In this document: in pieces, positions 1 through 10,679 of the stretch
How positions within the stretch are numbered: the stretch's first letter is position 1
Layout of the letters: every line of letters begins with the position of its first letter
Assembly: GCF_950023065.1 (NCBI RefSeq)
Contig: NC_088680.1
Span: forward strand, 60,487,350 to 60,551,349
Direction of reading: 5' to 3'
DNA: 64,000 nucleotides
DNA from: Planococcus citri
Lineage: Eukaryota > Arthropoda > Insecta > Hemiptera > Pseudococcidae
Made by a program: the position numbers and the translations under genes
Notes under the pieces: model-generated
Databases searched by the model: none
Told to the model about the DNA's origin: nothing
The model's input: the letters and a program-made list of their open reading frames with translations, nothing else

Positions 1-740
1 TTGCTAAAAATTCCGAAAGTCTCGCCTTTTTATAATCAAAATTAAAATAGTTTCGCTTTTTCCACAAAAACTGTGATAGGTAAGTATCATTTGTTTGCCC
101 ATAATTGCCAAAAAGTACTGCTCTTTGCTGTATAATTGTCAAAGGGTTGATTTTGCTAAACATGAACAAAAATTTTCGCTGTCTAGCAAAACTGCAAACC
201 AAAAAAAAAATAAAACGGTGACGAAGCAACCCGATTTTAAAAAGAGGGGGGGGGGGGTCTTGAAAATCCCAACTACAAAATCGCAAATTTTCCAAAAACT
301 TAGCTATAGTTATCTACTACTTTTACAGAAATAAATCCTGCATTTTTTCATGCTTTCTCAACATGAAACTTTGAAGACGTGAAAAAGTTGAAAGATATAC
401 AGTAGATGAAAAATGATTGATTTTGAATTTGAAGTGTTTTTTGAAATTCAGAAGTATCAAGAGAACGAGGACAAAAATTGTATGAAAAATTTGTTTTTTG
501 ATACTTTTTAACAATTTTTAAACACAATTTACAAATATTAGAATTGTCAGTTAATCACGAAACATTTAAAATTGCCAACTTGCCAGCTTATTGTCACTCA
601 AAATTGCCAACTTTTGCCAACTTCCAAAATGACCAGGACGTAGGACGCCCTTCCCGCCCCTAATCGCTTCGTCCCTGTCAAAAAGTATATAAAAATCTTG
701 TTTTTTACCCCAAAGTTGCAAAAAAAGTTGTTTTTCTGAT
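1..740. other. AT-rich non-coding stretch with family I scraps
   Basis: No gene is visible. Phrases such as 'gccaaaaagt', 'ttgctaaa' and 'tcgcttttt' resemble the family I tandem repeat that follows. A run of 12 G lies at 246-257. The phrase 'cgcttcgtccctg' near 665 recurs near 27.69 kb. The short frames here are low-complexity K/F/S-rich reading of A/T runs and are not taken as genes. Confidence 0.6.
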
Positions 741-818
741 GACAATTGTGAAAAGTCATATATTTCCCCAAAAATTACCCAAAATCAAAAAGATAAAAAG
801 TCTTGCTCATTTGTTTTT

Positions 819-1876
819 ACCAAAAATTGAAAAAAGGTCTAACTTTTTCCACAAAAATTGTCAAAAATTTTCGTTTTTTGCTGAAAAAATTCCAATGTTT
901 CTTTTTTTTTTTTCAAAAATTACACAGAACAGAAGTCTCACTTTTTTACCAACAAATGAAAACAATCGCTTTTTTTGGTAAAAGCCATGAAAATGTATAT
1001 TTTTTTTGCTATGTTACCAAAGTCTTGCTTTTGACAGCTAAAAAATGATGAAATTTCTCGTTTTCTAGCAATGTTGCAAAGTTTAGCTTTTTTATAAAGA
1101 GTTTCCAAAAAGATTTGTTGTTTTTTTTTTGACAAAATACTCGTAGTTGAAAAATGTACGTCACTTTTTTCTCAATAATTCTTAAACAGTATTGCTTTTG
1201 CTAAAATTGTCGAAAAATCTAGTTTTTTTCAAAAATTTTGGCTTTTTAGCAAAATAGCTAAAAATTTGTTTTTTTGGCAAAAAAAATCTAAAAAGTCCAA
1301 ATTTTTTCTAGAAGTCAATTTTTTTCAAAAATTGGCTTTTTTACCAAAAATTAAAAAAAGGTCTCACTTTTTCCACAAAAATTGTCAACAATTTTCGTTT
1401 TTTGCTAAAAAAATTCCAATGTTTCTATACGTATTTTTTTCTTTTTTCAAAAACTGCACAGAACAGAAGTCCCTTTTCTTGCCAACAAAATGAAAACATA
1501 TCGCTTTTTTTGGCAAAAGCCATGAAAATGTAAATTTGTTTTCCTATGCTACCAAAGTTTTGCTTTTGACAGCTAAAAAATAATGAAATTTCTCGTTTTT
1601 TAGCAAAGTTGCAAAGTTTAGCTTTTTTAGAAAACGTTTCCAAAAAATTTGTTTTTTTTTTGACAAAATACTCGTAGCTGAAAAATGTAAGTACGTCATT
1701 TTTTTCTCAATAATTTTTAAACAGTATTGCTTTTGCTAAAATTGTCGAAAAATCTTGTTTTTTTTAAAATTTTTGCTTTTTAACAAAATAGTTAAAAATT
1801 TGTTTTTTTTTGGCAAAAAAATCTAAAAAGTCCAAATTTTTTCTAGAAGTTTATTTTTTTTTTAAATTGGCTTTTT
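819..1876. repeat. Two-copy tandem repeat, ~525-bp unit (family I)
   Basis: The segment starting 'accaaaaatt' at 819 is repeated from 1343 and ends where the same phrase returns at 1877, giving units of 524 and about 534 bp. The two copies align over their whole length with small substitutions and homopolymer-length changes. Shared landmarks include 'acacagaacagaagtc', 'aaaagccatgaaaatgta', 'tttgacagctaaaaaat' and 'aaacagtattgcttttgct'. In the opposite orientation, similar motifs occur at 11040-11360 and 55090-55340, so this is a dispersed family locally duplicated here. The paired short frames in the two copies are repeat translations, not genes. Confidence 0.85.
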
Positions 1877-2059
1877 ACCAAAATTGCAAAAATTCTCACA
1901 GTTTTGCTTTTTTTTATCAAAAAGTTGCAAAATAGTTCAACTTTTTATTTCAATTTGGAATGTTCTGTTTTTTTTGGTGATTTTTTTATGCATTATTTTT
2001 TTGCACTGTTTTGATTACTTTTGGTTACTTTATTCAGATTTTTTGAGTCCTGAAATTAC

Positions 2060-2086
2060 ATTTTTTTTTTTTTTTTTTTTTTTTTA
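2060..2086. repeat. Long poly-T tract
   Basis: A T run of more than 20 nt. On the minus strand it is a poly-A, which could be the 3' tail of an old retroposed fragment, but no recognisable retroelement sequence lies next to it. Confidence 0.8.
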
Positions 2087-2321
2087 GAAAAAATTGAGTA
2101 CGAACCTTGAACATGTTTTACAGGAAAAATGTCCAAAACTGGAATTTTTTTGCTTTTTTTGAATGTTGATCTCTGGTGAACAACCTAAAATCACAATCAA
2201 AAATCAAATTTTCATTATCAAATTTGATTGGAGTAGGCCTACGCTATTTTGGTCTCATGCAGCAAAATTTGATTTTTTTGACATTGGTGATTTTTTTTGA
2301 CCAACTTTTCAGTAGGTAGGT

Positions 2322-2570
2322 AAGTACGCCACTTCATGTTCAAATTTCTAATGAATTTTGATCGGGAATAGGAGCCCATGTACCCCGCCCACTCCAGAGG
2401 CGTTGAAAACTTATTTTAGAAATAAGTGATTTTCACTTTTCAGACCGAGTCTTCGATTGATAAGTCACTTTGTGTTCAAGTTTCTTGTGAATTTTAATCA
2501 GGATTTGGAGCCCAAGCAGACCCCTCTTCTCCAGAGGTGATGAGATCCCATTTTAGAAATTAATTTATCT
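2322..2570. repeat. Diverged tandem duplication, ~140-bp unit
   Basis: Two consecutive units share, in order, 'cacttcatgttcaaatttct' / 'cactttgtgttcaagtttct', then 'gaattttgatc' / 'gaattttaatc', then 'aggagccca' / 'tggagccca', then 'ctccagaggcg' / 'ctccagaggtg', then 'attttagaaat'. The offset is about 138 bp. No coding content. Confidence 0.75.
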
Positions 2571-3430
2571 ATCAGAGAAAAAGCTCGAAAAAATACTCGA
2601 ATGTACTCGTAATTCTTTCAGATTTTCTAGAAAAAGCTCAATTTTTGTACTTTATGAATAATGTTGAGCTTTCACCGTAAAAAATTGCTGTCGAGTTTTT
2701 TGGATTCTTACTTTCGATTTTTTTTGTTATTTCTTTTTAAGGCTCGCCAAATTCACTGTTGGGTCAACCAGTCTTGAGGTATGATTTTTCAAAATTTGAC
2801 ACTTTTGCAAGAAATTGGAAATTCGTGAAAATAGCAGGGTCTACCACTTCTTGGAATTTCCAAAGTGAAAACAATAGGTACTGATTATTTTACTGGATCA
2901 TCATCGAAAGGATATCGTAAAAATTGAGATAAATTGGAGAACCTTGGTCTTAATTTTTGATATTCTGACAAGACAGGAAGCAACCTCAAACCCCTCACTT
3001 TGTATGTCTCATCATTTGACGAGCTCTGAAAGTGATTTTCTCGTGATTTATGAGCTTCGGAAAAACATTTCGAAAAATTCCCCTCCTTCCACCGGGTCCT
3101 GAAAAAAAATTGAAACCACAACTTGATATGTAGTTGAGAAAGATATTCGCATCGAAATAATCCGAAAAATCATTGTCAAAATTATGAATAATTTGAAAAC
3201 AAATCTCACAAAAAATGGAATTTAGAAACTTTTTTTTCGGTTTATTTCAACTGTAAGAGAGATTGTCTAGTTTTTAGACTCCCTCCCCTCTTGTTTGACT
3301 CGTTTTACATCCCCCCTTGCAAACAAAAATGAGGGCAGGGTAAGGTTCTTTCCAACCTCCAGAAAATAGCAAAATTGTCTGAATAGTGAAAAAACATAAT
3401 TTTCACTCCCTTCCCTCCACCCTTTCATAA
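2570..3430. other. AT-rich non-coding stretch
   Basis: No gene, array or element end was recognised. It is mostly A/T runs with some CCCTCC-type pyrimidine tracts near 3.29-3.42 kb. Confidence 0.5.
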
Positions 3431-5060
3431 TAACTTCTGCTTTAGGTTGATGAACTTTCCAGCTCGAGTTGTTCTCTAATACGATTAAAAAGCTGGAAAA
3501 TCGTCGCGTCGTCGTCGTTAACTTTCGACTCAACGACCTCGCGATTATCTGTAATATAAAGCTCGAGAAACCCCGACACGACTGCGGGATTGCAGGAATT
3601 GGGACTGGAACTGGACTGTAAACACCAGTACCGGCCGCACGATCCGATCCATTTGCACCGCAAACACCTGAATTGTTTATCTAAATGGAAATTTGACGCG
3701 TATTACGATGGCGGGGCGGTACCTTTTGTTTGTAAATATCGCTAAAAACGAAATTAAATTTATCCTCGTTGTTCGACTGCTGCGGGTGAACGGTGAAGTT
3801 TGAAAATGACGGATGATAGGGATTTGGCTGAGCACTGTGCACTGTGCAGAGATATAGCTTTTTGTTTTTATTGTGTCTGCGGTAAAATGACTCGATGTTT
3901 CTTGACGTTTGCTACGGAGCTCGGTTTGTTTTACTTGCGCCCATGATGATGAGAAGGTGCTGGCTGCTGGTGATATACTCGTTCGTACCTTCGTACCCGT
4001 AGTTAGCGGTTATTTGGATACAGCAAATTTGTGCTTCCGTGATTCGACTTTATAGCTGGCGAAGTTGTTTGTGTACTTTGTCGGAGGCGGCCAAATTAAT
4101 GGCCAAGGTTGTTAGCTATGGTGGAGGTGGAGTTTGAGGTGATTTACGAGTACGAAATACAGAAGTACCGAGTACGCTATAGGTACAAGTTGTGAGAAGA
4201 CTCGACGATAGATGGTTCGCGAGCCACCCCCGTCTTCGCGGCCCCCTGGCCCTTGCCTGCGTCCAAGTCCTATGTAATTTTCATGCACATAAACGCTCGT
4301 GACGATATTGTTATTTCTGGCCGGCGTGGTCGTAGGGTCGTACCGGAACCTCCGCACAAAATACGTGAAACGGAATTATAAAACGGAACACTTATAAAAG
4401 TCGTCGAGTTTCCGGCGTTGCGGATTTCAATTTTCTATACATAAACCCCTTTATTTATTTGTTTGAAGAACAGCTCGTCTGGGCTCGTTTTCGTGGTATT
4501 GCATTTTCTTAGAAGAGCGGCGCGGCGGCACATTTTCAGAGTTTTGCCGCCGCGAACGCGGAGAACGGTGTGCGGCGTCTCGACAATGGGCCCGGATATC
4601 GATATGTACGATTTATGTATGTGATATATGTACATAAATACAATAGTTTTACATTCTTTTGGCGCGTAGCGTACAGTACGAGTTGAAGTGTCAGCGTCTT
4701 ATAAGTCGAGGTTTTGCACGAGCCTTTTCATACAAGCTATGAGTACATGTGTGTAGTACACCTTAGTATAAGATAGGTTAATAAAATCGTTTAACATAGT
4801 TATTATCGAATATAACCGAACATAGAATGAAAGGCAAGCAGGGCGAGAAGAGGTGAGAGAGAGTATACCATATGGTTCAGATGATTTATGCACTTTAGCC
4901 TAGACTCAACTTGTTCGGAAGCATGGACAGTGCGAATTGCATACTTTACTGTAATTGGTTATACGTGTAATAAGCCTACGCTAAATAAGTCATGCTCAAA
5001 TGTATATAAGATTGAAATTTATACGCATTAAATCATTTTCTCGTTTATCTGAAGATAATT
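3430..5060. other. CpG-richer island 1 of apparently unique sequence
   Basis: Base composition changes sharply from the flanks: TCG/CGA trinucleotides, GGCGG and CCGCCG blocks, and few long A/T runs. It contains a GC-pure hairpin at 4521-4554 and two TATAAAA strings at about 4377 and 4392. A minus-strand frame at 3442-3663 reads fairly protein-like near its end but has no recognisable domain. It could be a promoter/first-exon region or a cis-regulatory block; nothing here proves transcription. Confidence 0.45.
4521..4554. other. GC-pure 10-bp hairpin
   Basis: CGCGGCGGCA at 4521-4530 is exactly complementary in inverse to TGCCGCCGCG at 4545-4554, leaving a 14-nt loop. A 10-bp, nearly all-G/C stem is exceptional in DNA this AT-rich. 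No U-run follows directly, and no RNA family is recognised. Confidence 0.7.
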
Positions 5061-5303
5061 TTTTCGCCCAGACGGGTCCCCGTGTCTGTGTGCCGAGTAG
5101 AAAGACTTTGTACTAAACCAAACCAACGACCAAGAGGTGATGATTCAGATGAAAGAGATAACAACTTTCTGCTGGAGAATATTGTTAGAATACTTTCATT
5201 ATGACTCTAGCTTCGGTTTGCTAAAAAAATCTCTTTAGAGGAGTTATTATTGAAGTTGAAAGTTTTATAATTTATCAGAGTTCAGAATAACTGCATAACA
5301 TAT

Positions 5304-7413
5304 AGTCGGGGAGCTCGCTTATGGTTTTGAAGCTTCCGGCTACTTTTTGGAAATTTCAATTTTCCAAAAAAGGCCGTACAACCTTTCAGTCACTGGAGGC
5401 TCCAAAACGACCTTAAACCCACGAGCAGTCGACTTCGTAGCGTATTGAAATTAGTTTGCAAAATGAATTTCGGCTTTCCATCTTCGTTTGATGAAATTTT
5501 GGGAAATTTAAAGTTTCAAAAATCTACTGGAGGCTCCAGTAATTTTCAAAGTCGCTGGAGGCTTCAAAACGACTTGAAATCCACCTGCAGTCGACTTCGT
5601 AGAGTATTGAAAATAGTTTGTAAAATGAATTTCGGCTTTCCATCTCCATATTGCGAAATTTTAAGGAAATTTAAAGTTTCAAAATTCCACTGGAGGCTCC
5701 AGTAATTTTCAAAAAGTCGCTGGATGCTCCAAAACGACTCAAAATCCACGTGCAGTCGATTTTGTATAGTATCGAAATTAGTTTGCAGAGTGAATTTCGT
5801 CTTTTCATCTCCATTTGAGGAAATTTCAAGTTTCAAAAATCTACTGGAGGCTCCAGTAATTTTCAAAGTCGCTGGAGGCTTCAAAACGACTTGAAATCCA
5901 CCTGCAGTCGACTTCGTAGAGTATTGAAAATAGTTTGTAAAATGAATTTCGGCTTTCCATCTCCATATTATTGCGAAATTTTAAGGAAATTTAAAGTTTC
6001 AAAATTCCACTGGAGGCTCCAGTAATTTTCAAAAAGTCGCTGGATGCTCCAAAACGACTCAAAATCCACCTGCAGTCGATTTTGTATAGTATCGAAATTA
6101 GTTTGCAGAGTGAATTTCGTCTTTTCATCTCCATTTGAGGAAATTTCAAGTTTCAAAAATCTACTGGAGGCTCCAGTAATTTTCAGAAAGTCGCTGGAGG
6201 CTCCAAAACGACTTGAAATCCACCTGCAGTCGATTTTATAGAGTATTGAAATTAGTTTGCAAAATGAATTTCGGCTTTTCATCTCCATTTGATGAAATTT
6301 TGGGAATTTCAAGTTTCAAAAATCTACTGGAGGCTCCAGTAATTTTCAAAAAGTCGCTGGAGGTTTCAAAATGACTCAAAATCCACCTGCAGTCGACTTC
6401 GTAGAGTATTGAAAATAGTTTGTAAAATGAATTTCGGCTTTCCATCTCCATATTGCGAAATTTTAAGGAAATTTTAAGTTTCAAAATTCCACTGGAGGCT
6501 CCAGTAATTTTCAAAAAGTCGCTGGATGCTCCAAAACGACTCAAAATCCACCTGCAGTCGATTTTGTATAGTATCGAAATTAGTTTGCAGAATCGTCTTT
6601 TCATCTCCATTTGAGGAAATTTCAAGTTTCAAAAATCTACTGGAGGCTCCAGTAATTTTCAGAAAGTCGCTGGAGGCTCCAAAACGACTTGAAGTCCACC
6701 TGCAGTCGATTTTATAGAGTATTGAAATTAGTTTGCAGAATGAATTTCGTCTTTTCATCTCCATTTGAGGAAATTTCAAGTTTCAAAAATCTACTGGAGG
6801 CTCCAGTAATTTTCAAAAAATCGCAGGAGGCTCCAAAACGACTTAAAATCCACCTGCGGTCGATTTCGTAGAGTATCGAAATTGGTTTGCAGAATGAATT
6901 TCGTCTTTCCATCTCCATTTTACGAAATTTTGAGGAAATTTCAAGTTCCAAAAACCTGATGGAGGCTCCAGAATTGCTCAAAACGGTTTGAAATGGGTTC
7001 CAATCGATTTGGCATGTCGAAAATAGGGTATATCCCAAATTTCAGCTTTCTTGGTTAATTTGGTAAAATTTTGATTTTTTGCCTCATTTTTGGTCTAAAT
7101 TTGATTTTCAAAAATTCACCAAAAATCGAAAAAGGGAAGTTAGCACTTGAAATTTTGGCAGGTGATAAATTTTTGCCTGCTTTTTCGATCTACCTTTGTA
7201 CGGTTTAAATAATTTCGTGCAAGTCCTATGTTGGAACGCAAAATTTGCGATTTCGGCTGACCTGTCAATTAAAATGGCCGCCATTTTGTAAGTAGGGTCA
7301 CTTGAGTACAAGGGCTAGAAATGTTTTTTAGGATTCCCCCTTTAAGAAAAAAGTTGTCTCGGAGGATCGACGGGGGCAGTGCAATAAATCCTTATGAGGG
7401 CTCCCCGCCGACT
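5304..7413 (+). mobile_element. Family A element with satellite core (copy 1)
   Basis: The left end AGTCGGGGAGC..GCTTATGG and the inverse of the right end, AGTCGGCGGGGAGCCC..CATAAGG, align as a short imperfect terminal inverted repeat. Inside are a tandem array of ~160-bp units (5527-6960) and a terminal domain (about 7010-7413) that is shared in order with four other copies: 'gggtatatcccaaatttcag', 'tttggtaaaattttgatttt', 'gtgcaagtcctatgttgg', 'atttcggctgacctgtcaat', 'aatggccgccattttg', 'ttgtctcggaggatcgac' and 'gtgcaataaatcctt'. No target-site duplication is convincing. No transposase frame is present, so it is presumably non-autonomous. Open frames on both strands come from the repeat's low stop-codon density. 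Confidence 0.8.
5527..6960 (+). repeat. ~160-bp satellite array with higher-order B-A-C pattern
   Basis: The 13-mer CTGGAGGCTCCAG, a palindrome around its central base, marks unit starts at 5527, 5690, 5844, 6010, 6164, 6327, 6492, 6640 and 6794, spacings 148-166 bp. Three unit variants can be told apart. One has 'gacttcgtagagtattgaaaatag' with 'ccatattgcgaaattttaag'. One has 'ctggatgctcc' with 'tttgtatagtatcgaaat'. One has 'tttatagagtattgaaatt'. They follow the order B-A-B-A-C-B-A-C, so B-A-C trimers at 5844-6326 and 6327-6793 form a higher-order repeat of about 470-480 bp. Confidence 0.85.
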
Positions 7414-7469
7414 AATACAAAACCCTACCTTTTGTTAAAATTTTCAAGGTAGTGAAAAAAGTGATTAAA

Positions 7470-7960
7470 AAAAATCAGTTAGATAATTTTCACAATATTT
7501 TTCACAAATTTTGCTATATTTTACGTAATTTAGATACTTTTTGTCGGTTTCAATGATTTTTTTTCTCGATAATTTCAAGCAATTTTGTTCAAATTAGGAG
7601 AGCTTTTTACATTTCATCAGCTTTTTCTTACTTCTCAGCCATTTTGATGTCAATTTCATTCATTTTCAGATACGAATAACGAATAATTTTATGCATCATT
7701 TGAAAATTTTCGCAAATTTTACCATATTTTATAAAATTTAAACAATCTTAATTTTACTGGCTTTTCTGATAATTTCAAGCGATTCTGTTCATATCAGGTA
7801 CTTTTTTTTGCAATATTTTATCAACTTCGTTGTAATTTTCAGAAATTTTATGCCAATTTCATTCATTTTCTATGTAGTAATTTCAAGCAATTTTCTCAGA
7901 ATTTTTGTAAATTTTACTACATTTTGCAAGAAATTTTAGTCTGGAAATTTGTTAAAAATA
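7470..7960. repeat. Degenerate ~200-bp tandem triplication
   Basis: The phrases 'aaattttgctatatttta' (about 7507), 'aaattttaccatatttta' (about 7714) and 'aaattttactacattttg' (about 7910) recur. Each is associated with 'taatttcaagc(a/g)att(t/c)t' and two with 'caatttcattcatttt'. Units are about 200 bp and well diverged. A run of 10 G follows at 7985-7994. Confidence 0.6.
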
Positions 7961-8499
7961 AATTTTAGAAACTTTCTAATTTTAGGGGGGGGGGAGGGAG
8001 ATGCTTGTAATTGCATGATTTACATCAAGTAATTTTCATTTTAGTACTTTCTTCAATTTCAAAACAATTTTGATGACTTTTCATTAAGTATAACTTTTTT
8101 CATTTTTTAAACCTTGGAATGGGCTGAAGAAGTCCATTCAAGTGCTCTTATGTTTTTTCAAAATTGTTGGGCATTTGTTTATTTTTCTCAGAATTTGAAA
8201 ACTAAACGATTTTTCAAGTTTTTTGTTACATTTTAAACCCCCTCCTTACGTTTTAATCAACCATGACTCCCAACATCAATATCAATTCTTTTAAATTAGA
8301 AAGTCGTTAAATGAGAGGATTTTTTTTGTTTCCAAAAATTTTGCTTACTTTTCTCCCTTCCTTCCGCTGATTTGGGAGTAACAATTTGTTCAGAAATATT
8401 GAAAAAAATTGTCTGGAAAACCGGTTCGAGTTGAAAAAAATCTTTTCTAAAAATTCTTGTTAGATCAGAAGGGGAAGGGGGGAGTGGCTGAACAGTATC

Positions 8500-10670
8500 T
8501 CGTATGTACATATTTCGTATAAAATAATCTTACCCAACCGGAGTATACGAATTCAATTCATTCGTGAATTTTTAGTTACTGTAGGTAATGAAATCAACGA
8601 TCCTCATTATGTAGGAAAATTAGCCTTCCCATCCCTATCCCTTTCAGCTCTGCCTCCATCATGCATGACCTTTCTCTTATACCAGTCAGACTGATGTTCA
8701 AACACGAGTGTGACCCGTATCATACACCCCGAAGCTGATCTTTGTACCATATAAATCTGCGCCGCCGTTTGTTCTTTTTACATTTTGCTCGTCGCGTCGC
8801 CGTCTACTTCTTCTTCTTATTCGTCGTACTTTGCGAGAACAAAAATCAAATTTGGATACATTTTGGAATTCATTCGAAGTATGTCTCTGACGTGTAGAAT
8901 TTTAAACGCGGTGTCGGATTATCCCTGTAGAAAATAACGTTACCTTGGAAACGCGAACGAATTTCTTTTGGTCTTCGGTATACTATACGTACGTACAACA
9001 CAGAACAGATAGATGCAAGGGGGTTGAAAAATACCTAACTGGAAAGCGGGCGATGTGTTTTATTTATTTTACGACGCGATGCGAGTTTTCTCCTCGGTCT
9101 CAACGTGGCCCAAAATGATAAACAAAGTTGCAGCTTGCTGTCTTATCTCGTGGGTATTGCGCGAATTGTTCCGTCTGGCGGAAACTTAATTTTTATCGAA
9201 TTTCCATTTTTATCCCCTTTTCTCTCCCTTTTCGCGTCCGATGAGCTAAGGTACTTGAAATATTTAAAATTAAGTAAGCGAATCTGACAGAAATCTGTTT
9301 CCGGTCTTGGAAATTCTTTCGCAGACGAGACATCGTGCCGGCTAAAACGTTTTATTTCGAGGACAGATAATGCTTCGAGAGAGAGAGTGAGAGAGAGACG
9401 ATGCTTTTCGTCGAGTTTTTATTCTTATAATTTTCTTACAACGTAGAATCGTCGTCGTCTTCGTCGTCGTCGTCTGCTTACGCCTACAGCACGATTACTT
9501 TTCTAACCCCTGTTGTACAATATACCCATGTGCAAGGTATAAAACGCAAAGGGTCTTCAACCCTTCGCGGTATAAGAAGATAAAGTCAAGAAAGGAAAAA
9601 AAAGGAAAGCGGCGAAAAACGTATAGCAAAAGTTGCGCTAGGGCGACGCTACGCTATACATTGCAATTTTTAAAAGTACTTTTCGCTGCCTTAGCATTAA
9701 CAGTCTGAATACGATGCTGGATGTATAGAGTTAGGGATACGCTAGATAGGTACCTAAGGTTAAATTTGCCGAAATAAAGCTCCCCCTCCCGCACTTGGTC
9801 TCTTTTTCTATCTTTTTGGTGTAACGTACTAACATGGATTTTACCTTCGTATAGTAGGCACATTCATACAAAGAGAAAGGGTGAATGGTGAATTGGTAAA
9901 AGCTCAGGCAGGGGCAGAACGAAGAGAAGTTTCATCCTTTATTTCGTTTTATAGTTTTAATCATTGTTTTTAGACGATATGGTCTTGTATATGTGTTACT
10001 TTTATATAGAATGTTCGGTTTTTGGGCCCATACGAGTGTTTATATGTGTGCTGCTTGCTGCTGGTACTCAAAGTATATAGACTGCGTTTTTCCTCTCTGA
10101 CTTTTTTTTCTTCTTTTTCAGCTGTTCTTTCTTTAATAGTATTATTGTGTGTTGTGTATCTACTCCATGGTGGAAATTCACGCTTTCTCTCGTATGTTCA
10201 AATATCGGATGTCCAATGGTGTGATTTTCGACACCACCGATGCGCTTTTAGGGTGAATTGTTTTCGGTGGCGGGTTGCGTGTTTAAATGGTGAAAGTTGA
10301 TGGGATTGTTGCGAGAGAGAGCTTTTCCAGAGTGAAGCAAAAATCAATAGCTGAGTAGATACTCGGCTGTGTTAAGCTGAACTAACTTTGGACGGTTACT
10401 TTTATATACGTACCTATGTCTATGTGTAAAATGGGAGGTTTGCTTCTTGTAGGCGATGGGTAGATGTTTTTTGGTGTTTAATTGAATTTAGCTCAGAACG
10501 AGGAAGAGCTGGAAGTTGGAGAAATAGGGATCGATATGGTGGCAGTTTTGTTAATTTTGGTGATTTTTGAGGTGGTGTTGATGTAAAGAGATGAGGTGCT
10601 TTAGGGAGTGGTGAGGAAGGGTGGATTTGAGAACTAGTTTGAGTAATTTTCTCTTTCCATGGGTACGGGA
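8500..10670. other. CpG-richer island 2 with TCG and GA tracts
   Basis: Apparently unique sequence. It holds a (GA)n block at about 9376-9398, a (TCG)n block at about 9448-9474, a small hairpin at 9545-9569, and TATAAA-like strings (about 8750 and 9538). GA tracts are potential GAGA-factor/CLAMP-type sites in insects, but this is only composition. No coding frame with a recognisable product was found. Confidence 0.45.
9448..9476. repeat. (TCG)n trinucleotide tract
   Basis: 'tcgtcgtcgtcttcgtcgtc' with continuation; a near-perfect triplet microsatellite, interrupted once. Confidence 0.9.
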
Positions 10671-10679
10671 AATTATGAC

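Noticed and set aside
2060..2086. Poly-T as the tail of a processed pseudogene or LINE on the minus strand.
   Set aside because: No gene-like or reverse-transcriptase-like sequence precedes it and no target duplication is visible.
5445..7038. Many open frames of 60-129 codons on both strands in the family A array, with repeating peptide patterns.
   Set aside because: They follow the ~160-bp repeat, are open on both strands simultaneously and shift frame between units; this is low stop density in a repeat, not coding sequence.
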